Source: an uncultured Pseudomonadota bacterium
GTDB taxonomy: Bacteria; Bdellovibrionota_C; UBA2361; CALMIO01
Assembly (NCBI GenBank): GCA_937864035.1
Contig: CALMIO010000011.1
Span: 77,957-141,956, forward strand
Direction of reading: 5' to 3'
DNA length: 64,000 nt
The translations under genes were made by a program, and so were the position numbers. Under the pieces are notes generated by a model. It did not search any database. It saw only the letters and a program-made list of their open reading frames with translations, and had not been told where the DNA came from. This document shows, in pieces, positions 53,307 to 62,126 of this stretch. Every line of letters begins with the position of its first letter. Position 1 is the stretch's first letter.

Positions 53307-53640
53307 ATGCATATAGCCTATATTATTAAACAACAAGAAAAGTCGCAATCTTATGTATGCGACTTATGCGGCAACATGAAAAATCAGCTTACAGAACACA
53401 ATGCTGGCAAATGTAAAACCACCTCCGAATATCACCCTTGGGAAGTCGATGTTGTTGCTTACTTTCGCTACGAGAAGAAAAGCTAGCACCTTTGACCAAT
53501 ATCTCAAATATCTCAAAACAGGATCTGGGAGAGCGGAGAGCTTTCTCAAAATGGCATTTATAGAGAATTTTCCTGATTACGATCATATTCTGCATGCTAT
53601 TATCATTCGCGATCTTGTTGGACGTTTTTTGCCTAAGTGA
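53307..53640 (+). pseudogene. Degenerate GIY-YIG domain gene with frameshift
   Basis: ATG 53307 opens 59 codons reading MHIAYIIKQQ, then CDLCGNMKNQLTEHNAGKCK and YHPWEVDVVAYFRYEKK, ending at TAG 53484. The neighbouring frame continues ASTFDQYLKYLKTGSGRAES to TGA 53640; dropping one A from AAGAAAAGC joins them into 110 codons. The outline is that of the stand-alone GIY-YIG family (EHNAGK, then a Pro-Trp strand, then YLKxGxGRA). Catalytic features are lost: GIY is AYI, YIG is CDL, the R of the LxxRLxEH helix is Asn/Gln, and the Glu before YLK is Asp/Gln. So the gene is both frameshifted and catalytically dead, or a divergent non-nuclease relative with a sequencing error. Confidence 0.7.
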
Positions 53641-53873
53641 CCGATTTCCTCGATTTAGAATGTCCAATTTTTCGTTTTTTTTTGAGCACACCTCTTAGTT
53701 TCGATCCCATCAAGATTATGTCTTCACAGTTTCAAATTATTCTTTTTAATTTCTTGTCAACTGGCGTCTAGCACACCAACTTGTCCCATCAAAAATCATC
53801 TCAAAATAATCATTATTTGCTTTGTTCCGTCAGCGCGCTAAGGAATCACAATCGCACAAAAACCTTTCAACCT
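53641..53873. other. Short non-coding gap
   Basis: No supported gene in 233 bp between the GIY-YIG remnant and the small gene at 53874. In-frame codons upstream of 53874 reach back to 53781 but read as low-quality sequence. Confidence 0.4.
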
Positions 53874-54086
53874 ATGGATGAGCCGCTAAAAGCTATTCCT
53901 AAAAAAATCACCTTTAGTGTTTTTTTTAAAAGTTCTTGCCGAAAAGAGGCTTTTGAAAAGCGCTATAAACGGGAGAGTAGCGAACAAAAACAACAAAATA
54001 AGCAACTATTCTCGATGAAACAGATGTTAGCAAAGACTTTTGAGAGTTACTTTACACCAACACCAGAAACACAAATTTTTCTTTAA
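53874..54086 (+). CDS. Small basic hypothetical protein
   Basis: A 70-residue Lys/Gln-rich protein from ATG 53874: MDEPLKAIPKKITFSVFFKS, then KEAFEKRYKRESSEQKQQNK and a tail ending TPETQIFL. ATG 53781 in the same frame is an alternative start. A degenerate DNA copy of its central part lies at 14716-14787, so it belongs to a repeated family in this genome, possibly a mobile-element accessory gene. No known family. Confidence 0.45.
   Translation: MDEPLKAIPKKITFSVFFKSSCRKEAFEKRYKRESSEQKQQNKQLFSMKQMLAKTFESYFTPTPETQIFL
53938..54003 (+). repeat. Dispersed repeat, copy 2
   Basis: Part of the small gene at 53874-54086 that aligns with 14716-14787, with the block GAACAAAAACAACAAA identical. Both copies lie close to decayed genes. 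Confidence 0.5.
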
Positions 54087-54224
54087 AAAGTTAAAAAGAA
54101 AGCGCAAACTTCCTTGCTGTATCAAGAAAACAACCCATCACCTCAGCTAAAGAAATGGTAGAAAAACCTTGACATTAACGAAATAAACTGAAAATTTGAT
54201 ATCAAACGCGCGCTTAGAAAACCT

Positions 54225-56057
54225 CTACCTGAGACGAACGCGCCTGCTAATTTCGGCCGCCAAACCCCTGGTATCAACTGCCCTAAGCCGATATCTAACT
54301 TGCGACCGCTTTGTTTTAAACTTAACTTTTCCAACGAAATTTCTGCCGTTAAAGCGAAGATTCAATGACCTGCTCAGCAATAAAACAAACACCCTTACAA
54401 CTCCATCCGAATCGCCAACCCGCGCCGAGAAAGCCAATTGATATTGCTTTCTCTGGTAAGATTTTCGCACCCTAACATTCGAAATTAAAGGCGGCGTGTT
54501 AAAACCAGACCCAGGCGGCGGCTGAATCTCAGCGTCAGAGCTCGAAAAAGCACCAACCAACAAGTTGCTGTAACTCGCGCCCGAAAAATCTCGGCTAATT
54601 ACGTTACTACTTAATCCCTCCGGAATAGGATTGTGCTCGCCATCTAGCGGAGCTAGATCTGGAATCCCTAAGCTAACCCTAGAAAAAATATTACCGCCAG
54701 CACGAGGCCTAAAATCCGCATTATTTGGATCTCTAAATTCAGGCTCGGCTTGATTGATATAATTATCAGTTAAAAGCTGAGACACATTACAGGTTGGATT
54801 GTCGCCGCGACAACCATCACCCTCCTCACCAACTCCCAAAGGATGAGAATGCGATCCGTTCCAAATCCAATTACCCCCGATCCGCAGATCGAGATCGCTC
54901 CTTTGAAAAGGAGCAAGCCCAGGCACCGTCGCTAAACGGGGTCCATATACAGCAAAATGCTGATACCGAGTTTCATGCCCCAAAGGGTTATAAAAGATAT
55001 TGTTATAAACAAAAACATGGCGATTGCCGACAGGCTCTTCACTGCCAGTCACCACCGGCCCCCATCCGCCCTGAGAGCGCAAATAAGAACAATGTGCCAC
55101 GTTACCATCGCAACTACGGCCCCCGAAAACAACCTCAAGCAGATGGCTCCGCTGACCAACCCTATAAGCAGTATTGTGGGCTACCAAGATATTATAGCCA
55201 CCATTAATGCCAAGTGCCGCCCCCCAAACGTTAAAAAGAACGTTATTAACTATCTTAACATAGTTAGTCTCGTACCTAATCCATGGAATCTCCATAAACT
55301 CAAAACCAGTTCCCTGTCCGGCGGTAATTCCACCTTCGCCGCAATCGTAAACATAATTTCCCTCAATAGTAATGTACGAAGAGCCACCTTTGACGTAAGC
55401 GCACCACCCATGAGCTTTATGAATTTTATTCCCCCTAATAGAGCCATACTGCACAGCTACAAAATCAATTCCATTATCGCCAGCCCCTTGAATATCATTA
55501 CTTTCAATATAAATATGGCTGGATTGATTAAATTTAACCGTCTCATGAGCGATGCTACCAACGCTCAAACCGTTTGGGGCGCCGTTAAAAGAATTCGAGC
55601 GAAGCAAAATATGGTGACAACGCTCGCAATGAAAACTATCGCCATAACCACCACTAACCCGATTTTGAATCTCCACATTTAGCAGATAAAAATAACGCAC
55701 ATCAGCCATGTTTATATCGCGCTCAAACAGAGTACCATCAGCTCCTCTTAAAATAATCGGCGCATTGGCAGAGCCATGCTTACCCTCCCAATAATTCGGA
55801 AACTCACTATTATAAACACCAGCCGCTAAGTTGATCTTGACTCCTTGAGTCAAATTCGCTGGCAAACTATTCCAAATACTGCTGATGGTGCGCTTGGGAG
55901 AGTTTGGACTTAAGCCGGAATTGCTGTCATTACCACTCGAAGGATTAACGTAATACTCAATTAAATTAGGAGAGCCAATTTGATAGAAATTGGAATTTAA
56001 CTCTTGCGCCAAAAGATCAGAGGCGCAAATAAACAAAAATATCAAAATTTTACGCAT
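54225..56057 (-). CDS. Secreted right-handed beta-helix protein
   Basis: A 610-residue exported protein with signal peptide MRKILIFLFICASDLLAQ (from ATG 56057). YYVNPSSGNDSNSGLSPNSP starts the DUF1565-like front of a pectate-lyase-type parallel beta-helix; parallel-helix rungs run to about 430, with units such as SHIYIESNDIQGAGDNGIDF, SYITIEGNYVYDCGEGGITA and NILVAHNTAYRVG. Six Cys in the helix may form disulfides. The last 90 residues (from about 520) look like an Ig/fibronectin-like beta-sandwich. The fold often binds or cleaves polysaccharides; no catalytic residues can be assigned. Confidence 0.85.
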   Translation of the reverse strand: MRKILIFLFICASDLLAQELNSNFYQIGSPNLIEYYVNPSSGNDSNSGLSPNSPKRTISSIWNSLPANLTQGVKINLAAGVYNSEFPNYWEGKHGSANAPIILRGADGTLFERDINMADVRYFYLLNVEIQNRVSGGYGDSFHCERCHHILLRSNSFNGAPNGLSVGSIAHETVKFNQSSHIYIESNDIQGAGDNGIDFVAVQYGSIRGNKIHKAHGWCAYVKGGSSYITIEGNYVYDCGEGGITAGQGTGFEFMEIPWIRYETNYVKIVNNVLFNVWGAALGINGGYNILVAHNTAYRVGQRSHLLEVVFGGRSCDGNVAHCSYLRSQGGWGPVVTGSEEPVGNRHVFVYNNIFYNPLGHETRYQHFAVYGPRLATVPGLAPFQRSDLDLRIGGNWIWNGSHSHPLGVGEEGDGCRGDNPTCNVSQLLTDNYINQAEPEFRDPNNADFRPRAGGNIFSRVSLGIPDLAPLDGEHNPIPEGLSSNVISRDFSGASYSNLLVGAFSSSDAEIQPPPGSGFNTPPLISNVRVRKSYQRKQYQLAFSARVGDSDGVVRVFVLLLSRSLNLRFNGRNFVGKVKFKTKRSQVRYRLRAVDTRGLAAEISRRVRLR

Positions 56058-56139
56058 CAATAAGTATTATCGAGCACCCTTAGGCACCACTTAATAAGCT
56101 GTACGGTTTATTAAATTTTCTTTGAAAATCAGCTCAATT

Positions 56140-57213
56140 TTAATTAATTTTATCAAAGCCATCTCCCACCGCTCGTTCATCTTGAAGGTAAAGAACCCGC
56201 GTTGGGAAAGCAAACTCGACCCCTTCCTCCTTAAATTTTTTAATAATAGCGATATTGATCTCCTGCTGGCGATCAAGATAAAGCTTCATATCGGAGCTTT
56301 GCACAAAATAAGTAACTTCGATCTTAAGGCCGGAATCCAAAAAATCGCGAAAATGAGCGCGATCAAAACGCACAAGATCGCGTCCCTTGATAATCTCCTC
56401 AATCCAAACAGGAATCTGCTCTAATTTTTTAAGTGGCGTGCCGTAAACAACGGACAAAGAAAAAGTTACCCGCCTTTCAAACATTCTTTTAAAATTTTTG
56501 ATGCGGCTTTTTAAAAGATCGGTATTTGCCAAAACTATCTGCTCGCCGGAAAGGCTTCTAAGACGGGTGGTTTTAATTCCTACCCTCTCAACGTTCCCCA
56601 TAATGTCATCAATAATAATAAAATCACCAACTTCAAAAGGTTTATCCATCACTATTGAGAGAGAGGAAAAAAGATCGCTTAAAATATTTTGTACTGCCAA
56701 GGCAACAGCCACCCCGCCAACACCAAGCCCCGCCACCAAAGCGGTAACATTAATTCCTAAATTATCCAAAATAACCAGAACCGCCAGCGACCAAAGGGCT
56801 CCATGCGCCAAAAAGTTAATAATACTGACGGCGGTCGCGCGGCCATTGTCACTGTAATTGGCAAAGTATTTATTGATCGAAAATTTTAAAAAACGAGAAA
56901 ACCAGAGAGCAATCTGCAAAACAACTATTACAGAGAGCAAATTATCAATCAGCTCAATCGAAACGAACGGCAACTCGGCGATTCGCAAAGCGGTGGCTAG
57001 CGCAAAAAGTGTGATCAATAAAGAACTAGTGCTCTCAAAAGCGGCGGCTACGGCGCGATTAACGCCAAACAGATCCTTATCAATAGAAAAAAACCTGACT
57101 AAAAAACGCTTTCCCTGAACTAATAAAACAGCAACAATAAGCCCGGCCAAAACCGCAAGGCTAGGCTTAATAACGCCAACTTTTTCAAAACTATCAATAA
57201 TTTTTTCAAACAT
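56140..57213 (-). CDS. MscS-family mechanosensitive channel
   Basis: A 357-residue small-conductance channel that releases solutes under hypo-osmotic shock. Four helices lie in residues 15-190. The pore helix and start of the cytoplasmic beta domain are clear: VTALVAGLGVGGVAVALAVQ then NILSDLFSSLSIVMDKPFEV and GDFIIID near 165-205. VERVGIKTTRLRSLSGEQIV follows, and the C-terminal cage domain ends about 345 with RVLYLQDE. Alone between the beta-helix gene (same strand, 83 nt away) and divergent pirin. Confidence 0.92.
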   Translation of the reverse strand: MFEKIIDSFEKVGVIKPSLAVLAGLIVAVLLVQGKRFLVRFFSIDKDLFGVNRAVAAAFESTSSLLITLFALATALRIAELPFVSIELIDNLLSVIVVLQIALWFSRFLKFSINKYFANYSDNGRATAVSIINFLAHGALWSLAVLVILDNLGINVTALVAGLGVGGVAVALAVQNILSDLFSSLSIVMDKPFEVGDFIIIDDIMGNVERVGIKTTRLRSLSGEQIVLANTDLLKSRIKNFKRMFERRVTFSLSVVYGTPLKKLEQIPVWIEEIIKGRDLVRFDRAHFRDFLDSGLKIEVTYFVQSSDMKLYLDRQQEINIAIIKKFKEEGVEFAFPTRVLYLQDERAVGDGFDKIN

Positions 57214-57287
57214 TACAGCGTCTTTTGATTTTTTCTTATTAAAGAGTTAAGCTTTATAATAAAACTATTTTCGCAAAGTGGCAATTT

Positions 57288-58157
57288 ATGACCGCTCAAA
57301 ATAACAGTTTGATTGAAATACACAATGGAGGAGAGTTTCATTGGGTTGGAGATGGCTTTCCAGTACGCTCAATTTTTGGATATAACGACTTTGCCAACCA
57401 AATATCTCCATTTTTACTCCTTGATTACGCGGCTCCGTACAATTTTAAACCCTCAGATAAAAGGCGGGGCGTTGCCGCTCATCCTCATCGCGGATTTGAA
57501 ACGGTTACGATTGTTTTTCAAGGAGAGCTGGAACATCGAGACTCGCTTGGGGGCGGCGGTTTGATCGGCGCTGGCGACGTTCAGTGGATGACCGCCGGCA
57601 GTGGTTTGCTCCATCAGGAATATCACGGAGAAACCTTCAGCAAAAAAGGAGGCACATTTGAAGTTATTCAGCTTTGGGTTAACCTGCCGGCGCAACATAA
57701 AAATGCCAAGCCAAATTATCAAACTCTTCTTAAATCAACTATTCCCACTGTTTCGTTTGAAAACGGCGGAGGCGAAATGAGAATTATCGCCGGCAATTTC
57801 GATAGCGCAAGAGGGCCGGCAAAGACATTTACTCCAATAAATTTATGGGAGCTAAGTTTAGAAAAAGATCGCCAAATCTCTCTGCCGCTTGGGCGGGCGA
57901 CCACCAGAGCGATCTTTTTAATCTCCGGTAGCTTATTGATTAATGGCGCCAAACTAATGGCGGAACAACTCGCGATAGTCAAAACACATGATGATCAAAT
58001 TCAGCTTACAGCCAGCGAAAGCTCTAAAGCTTTGATTTTAAACGGCGAACCTATAAACGAGCCAATCGTCGGTTATGGCCCGTTTGTAATGAACACCCAA
58101 GAAGAGATCAGACAGGCTTTCGCGGACTTTAAAAGCGGCCGCTTTGGAGAGCTTTAA
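57288..58157 (+). CDS. Pirin family protein
   Basis: A bicupin metalloprotein of 289 residues. The N-terminal cupin keeps the metal ligands: AAHPHRGFETVTIVFQGELE (HxH near 62-64) and GSGLLHQEYHGE (His and Glu near 107-109). PVRSIFGYNDFANQISPFLL is the usual entry motif. Pirins in bacteria are variously quercetin dioxygenases or regulators; function here is open. The small TATAAT at about 57254 fits a promoter. It ends just before the glycosylase gene on the same strand. Confidence 0.9.
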   Translation: MTAQNNSLIEIHNGGEFHWVGDGFPVRSIFGYNDFANQISPFLLLDYAAPYNFKPSDKRRGVAAHPHRGFETVTIVFQGELEHRDSLGGGGLIGAGDVQWMTAGSGLLHQEYHGETFSKKGGTFEVIQLWVNLPAQHKNAKPNYQTLLKSTIPTVSFENGGGEMRIIAGNFDSARGPAKTFTPINLWELSLEKDRQISLPLGRATTRAIFLISGSLLINGAKLMAEQLAIVKTHDDQIQLTASESSKALILNGEPINEPIVGYGPFVMNTQEEIRQAFADFKSGRFGEL

Positions 58158-58266
58158 GCTGGAGCAAAGACTCCATCTATTTGCCGCCAGATTTGCTAAG
58201 ATTGCAAAAAAAAAATTATTTTTTATTGAGGAATGTTATTACTTACTATCTCTTTTCCCCACAACG

Positions 58267-58950
58267 ATGAGCGCAAACACTGTTCTCCTTAACAAGGGGC
58301 AACGTCCGCAAAATCGCAAGCTTGCGGCGCGGCTAATTAATCTTAAAACTTTACTCCTTGCCAAACGGCTTTTAGGCATGAGGATCACGACTAAAGCAGG
58401 GGGCAAAATGACCTCCGGCATAATAGTTGAAACTGAAGCTTACGACGCCCGCGTCGATCAAGCCTGTCACGGATATTATGGAAAAACCCGGCGAAATTTT
58501 ATGATGTTTGAAAGCGCTGGCCATTGGTATGTTTACAAAATTTACGGAATTCACCACTGCGTCAATTTGGTTTCAGAACCGGCTGGTATTGCCGCCGCCG
58601 TTTTAATTAGAGCCATCGAGCCGGTGGCAGGAATAGAAACAATGCTCAAAAGGCGGGGAATAAAGATCGGTCGTAAACGTAAAGTCAATCAAGAAAACAG
58701 CGAAGAAAAAAACAAAAGGATCTCTCCGCCATTTAATTTAACCAATGGCCCGGGCAAACTTTGTCAAGCGCTTGGAATAGATAAAACTTTAAGCGGAGAA
58801 CACACGCTTACTTCTGACAAGATCTGGCTTGAAAAAGGAATCAAATTTAAGCTTTCGCAGATCGCCACCTCAACCAGAATTGGAATCACAAAAGCTGTCG
58901 ATCTTAAATGGCGCTTTTTTATAAAAAACAACCCTTGGGTGTCAAAGTAA
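58267..58950 (+). CDS. DNA-3-methyladenine glycosylase (AAG/Mpg type)
   Basis: Removes alkylated purines from DNA in base-excision repair. From ATG 58267 it has 227 residues. MTSGIIVETEAYDARVDQAC near 48-67 contains the catalytic Glu, HGYYGKTRRNFMMFESAGHW the intercalating Tyr region, VYKIYGIHHCVNLVSEPAGI and AAAVLIRAIEPVAGI the core. LTNGPGKLCQALGIDKTLSG closes it. The open frame begins at TTG 58144 inside pirin, but that extension is not family-like. A basic insert rich in Lys/Glu lies near 140-158. Convergent with the Cys-rich protein gene. Confidence 0.92.
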   Translation: MSANTVLLNKGQRPQNRKLAARLINLKTLLLAKRLLGMRITTKAGGKMTSGIIVETEAYDARVDQACHGYYGKTRRNFMMFESAGHWYVYKIYGIHHCVNLVSEPAGIAAAVLIRAIEPVAGIETMLKRRGIKIGRKRKVNQENSEEKNKRISPPFNLTNGPGKLCQALGIDKTLSGEHTLTSDKIWLEKGIKFKLSQIATSTRIGITKAVDLKWRFFIKNNPWVSK

Positions 58951-58966
58951 TAAAACGAAATCGAAA

Positions 58967-60346
58967 TCAATCATTAGTTACACAAGAACAATATTTGCGC
59001 GCTTCATTCCACCGACATATACCAATAGACTCTTTGTCTTGGGTACTTATTACACACCCACTAACAACCCTAGCGCAATCTTCCGGCGTTTTTAAAGATC
59101 CGCAATTATTTATATAACAACCACAGACAGGATCGTTAGTAGAGTCGTAACTACCCTCCTTTCTTTGTGGTGCATGAACACATTTCCTAGTCAAAAAAAT
59201 TTGATTACTGTCAACTCTAGAGAACGGTTCAGGATGACAACTACCGCCAGAGCACGCTTTTGTCAAAAGATCACAGTCTTTAGCGCAACCACAAGTTTTT
59301 TGATCTTTACGAACACAAATTTCATCCTTGCTGCAACCAACTCCTTCTTGACAACCACCTCCATCAGGATTCGGTACTAATAAATGACAAGGGGTACGAC
59401 AAGAACATTTATCTTGATACAACTCTTTGTAAGAAAAACAAACTTCCCCTGTTGGATATTTTGTGATCGGATCTTTTCTGCAAGCGCCATCACATTTAGG
59501 CGCCAATTGGTCATCACAAAGAGGTTTACAAGCGCATTTTGGTTTGCCTCTATCGTTTATTAGACTACACTGCAAACTAGGATCTTCCTTACCGGTCCGA
59601 TCTGTACATTTGCCAACGCAAACAGGCACTCCCGCATTATTGCAAGACGGAGCGTTCGATTGGTCTTTACAACCACATGTTTTGACTGATCCTTCGTAGT
59701 CAATAGTGCAATATTGTCCATCAGAACATATACCAAATTGACAGAAATTTTTAAGCCCTTCAGTTCCACCACAAGCCGCCTTGTTCTCGTTTACACAATT
59801 ACATTCTATAATAGTAATCTTGCGCCGTGGGTTACGTGGATCAGTAAGTTCTTTTTTAGTAGGTATACAAAACTTTCCTCCAAGACACTTGCCAAAGGCA
59901 CAACCTGATCCACTTGAATCTATAGAAGGAAGGTTCTTTTGGCATGGCAAAAGAACAGCGCATCGACCATCAGACAAGAACTTTTTTAAGTTAGAAACAA
60001 CACCTGTAATCTGACTGGAATATTCGTTTTTTATATAACTTGTATTATTGCACAATAATAATGAAAAAAGATTGTTCTCCTCTAGAGTCGGTACCGGCAA
60101 ACACACTACAGCTATATTTTTCTCTTGCATTGCTGGAGCTAGCTGGTTTTCACGCAAATAAAATTTGTCATATTCATAATTATCATTAGTATTATCAACC
60201 TGCTCTAAACATCCACCCTGTTTTAAGGCTGAAGTAAGATAATTAATTAATTCACTATCATCATCAGTAGCAATCGCGATATTCAAAAAACCAAAGACGA
60301 GCAAAAAAGCTAAAGACAAAATCGGCGCCAATAAACGATTCATCAT
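58967..60346 (-). CDS. Secreted cysteine-rich repeat protein
   Basis: From ATG 60346 (or 60343) the protein has about 459 residues with a signal peptide MNRLLAPILSLAFLLVFGFL. It contains over 50 Cys, mostly in an array from about 130 to the C-terminus with recurrent spacing: CSDGQYCTIDYEGSVKTCGC, KCSCRTPCHLLVPNPDGGGC, CSKDEICVRKDQKTCGCAKD, CSGGSCHPEP. Each unit has six to eight Cys, CxCxxxC-like linkages and C-G-C ends, reminiscent of EB/EGF-type modules. Function unknown; extracellular disulfide-rich scaffold is inferred. TAATCT lies 7 nt before ATG 60346. Unrelated in detail to the Cys motif protein at 29616. Confidence 0.75.
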   Translation of the reverse strand: MMNRLLAPILSLAFLLVFGFLNIAIATDDDSELINYLTSALKQGGCLEQVDNTNDNYEYDKFYLRENQLAPAMQEKNIAVVCLPVPTLEENNLFSLLLCNNTSYIKNEYSSQITGVVSNLKKFLSDGRCAVLLPCQKNLPSIDSSGSGCAFGKCLGGKFCIPTKKELTDPRNPRRKITIIECNCVNENKAACGGTEGLKNFCQFGICSDGQYCTIDYEGSVKTCGCKDQSNAPSCNNAGVPVCVGKCTDRTGKEDPSLQCSLINDRGKPKCACKPLCDDQLAPKCDGACRKDPITKYPTGEVCFSYKELYQDKCSCRTPCHLLVPNPDGGGCQEGVGCSKDEICVRKDQKTCGCAKDCDLLTKACSGGSCHPEPFSRVDSNQIFLTRKCVHAPQRKEGSYDSTNDPVCGCYINNCGSLKTPEDCARVVSGCVISTQDKESIGICRWNEARKYCSCVTND

Positions 60347-60353
60347 GGATGAA

Positions 60354-60359
60354 AGATTA
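60354..60359 (-). promoter_or_regulatory. -10-like TAATCT, 7 nt before the Cys-rich protein start
   Basis: Minus strand: TAATCT, then TTCATCC, then ATG 60346. No convincing -35. Same geometry as the M23 gene. Confidence 0.35.
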
Positions 60360-60523
60360 AAATTAAGAGAAAGCAATTTGATAGACACTGCTTGCAGTCT
60401 TATTTCTAAAAAATAAATATCGACTAAAAAGCCAAATAAAGCCTGCTTGCAATAAATTATACAATCAATTTCAATCCTAATAAACAATAAAAAAGTTAGG
60501 TAAAAATAATATTTTAAAACCTC

Positions 60524-61684
60524 TCAATTAAGCGAAACCAAATCGCCGGGGAGCATCCTGACTAGCCCCGCAAATTCAAGCTCCAATAGCTCGGCTCGCA
60601 CTTGATTGTCATCCCTGTTCAAAGCCTTCGCCAAATCGCCCACAGAGGGCTCGCGCATCCGCCTTAACTTTGCCAGCAAATCTAAATTATCAGCGCCGCT
60701 TAAAGTTTGAGAAATATCCTGCCCGCCCCCCTCAAAACTTGCCGCCGCCAGCGCTAGATTCGGGAAAAACTCCAAAATATCTTTAAATTCAGCGATCAAA
60801 TGGGCGCCGACTTGAATTAAACGGTTTGATCCCTGATAGCGAAGATCGTTAATATCGCCCGGTACCACCAACAATTCGCGATTCTCTTCAAGCGCCGCGT
60901 TGGCTGTCGAAATCGCCCCGCTCCTAATCGGCGCTTGAACCACAAGCGTTGCTCTTGAAGAGAGCGCAATCAAACGGTTGCGAGCCAAAAAATTCCAAGC
61001 TAAAGGCGGCTCAGACATTTCAAAAGGAGTCAACACAACGCCGCCCTCAGCCACAATCCGATCGGCAAGCGCAAGATTATCGCGCGGATAAAATTGATCA
61101 AAACCGCTCCCAATAATCGCCGCTGTTTTGCCTCCAGCCGCCAACGCTCCTAAGTGAGCGGCGGCATCAACACCCAAAGCTAACCCGCTAACGATAACTC
61201 CACCAAGCGAACTAAATTGCTCTGACCAGCCCCTAGCAATCCGCAAACCCGCGTCGTCAGCGCGGCGAGATCCAACTATCGCCAAATTCAGATCAAACTC
61301 CGACAAAACGCCAATATCCCCGCGATAATACAAAAGCGGCGGCGCCAAATAACCGTCGCCAGCTCGCGCCGACAAAAATGATTGCGGATAATTAGTATCG
61401 AAAAATGAAATAACAAAGATCCCGCGCGCCGCCAAAGAATCTATCTGGTAGCAAGCTGAGTCATATAGAGCGGCTTGCTCCTTTTGAACACGGCTCGCAA
61501 GCTCTGCAAGTCTATTATTGTCATTTCGCAAAGGAAGCAATCTCCTAACAAGCTCATCGCGCTGAAGCCGTTTTTTTGACGCTTGGGTTGCTTTATCTTT
61601 CTCTAAGGAGTTTTTGCCGAGCAAAACCAAAGTGACAGCCGTCAAGTTAAAGGACAAAATTTGCTCGCTACTTTCTTTGCTCAC
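60524..61684 (-). CDS. dprA: DNA-processing protein DprA
   Basis: Single-strand DNA-binding RecA loader used in natural transformation and recombination. The Rossmann-like core is complete: LAIVGSRRADDAGLRIARGW, GGVIVSGLALGVDAAAHLGA, TAAIIGSGFDQFYPRDNLAL and NRELLVVPGDIND. LARNRLIALSSRATLVVQAP and SGAISTANAALEENRELL lie between. A winged-helix domain ends it (about 320-386, LAKLRRMREPSVGDLAKALN). GTG 61684 gives a normal N-terminus; the frame can be extended to TTG 61744. It precedes the Cys-rich gene on the same strand with a 180-nt gap to its start. Confidence 0.93.
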   Translation of the reverse strand: MSKESSEQILSFNLTAVTLVLLGKNSLEKDKATQASKKRLQRDELVRRLLPLRNDNNRLAELASRVQKEQAALYDSACYQIDSLAARGIFVISFFDTNYPQSFLSARAGDGYLAPPLLYYRGDIGVLSEFDLNLAIVGSRRADDAGLRIARGWSEQFSSLGGVIVSGLALGVDAAAHLGALAAGGKTAAIIGSGFDQFYPRDNLALADRIVAEGGVVLTPFEMSEPPLAWNFLARNRLIALSSRATLVVQAPIRSGAISTANAALEENRELLVVPGDINDLRYQGSNRLIQVGAHLIAEFKDILEFFPNLALAAASFEGGGQDISQTLSGADNLDLLAKLRRMREPSVGDLAKALNRDDNQVRAELLELEFAGLVRMLPGDLVSLN

Positions 61685-62126
61685 TGCAAATCGCAAAAAT
61701 AAAAATATATCTTCCAGATTACAAAAATATCTTGCACCCTTCAAAAAGTTAGCTTAAAGAACCCGTTATCCCTGCCTCCTAAAGCAAGAAATATCTTTCT
61801 TTCTAAACTAGAAAAAACTGGTAATGTGCCCCCATCCTTTAACCATAGCAGATCTACTTAGCCCTATTTAGGAGCTTTTGCTAACTTCAGCTAACATTTG
61901 ATAAAATATCCCTTTAATATCTATCATCGAGCCTTTTTGACGGATGTTGCCAATTTCGTGAAAATCGGATCGATCCCCTCCCCTCTCCTTCCCCAAAAAA
62001 CAAAGTATTATCAGCTAGTTACCATGTTTTATGATTATTTTTCTTGCCACCGAGTAGTTTTTAATCTGAAGCAGTAACCACCCAAAGAAGGAATAAACTT
62101 ATACTGAGTTATTTAGTTATAAATTT
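61685..62126. other. Intergenic stretch between divergent genes, no gene seen
   Basis: About 440 bp between the divergent dprA and the exported protein at 62127. No frame or hairpin of note. A C/T-rich patch lies at about 61975-62000. Confidence 0.4.

Noticed and set aside
54794-55682. Long plus-strand frames (137 and 241 codons) in the beta-helix region
   Set aside because: Shadows of the 54225-56057 gene, whose signal peptide and repeat pattern are clear; the plus-strand products have no domain pattern.
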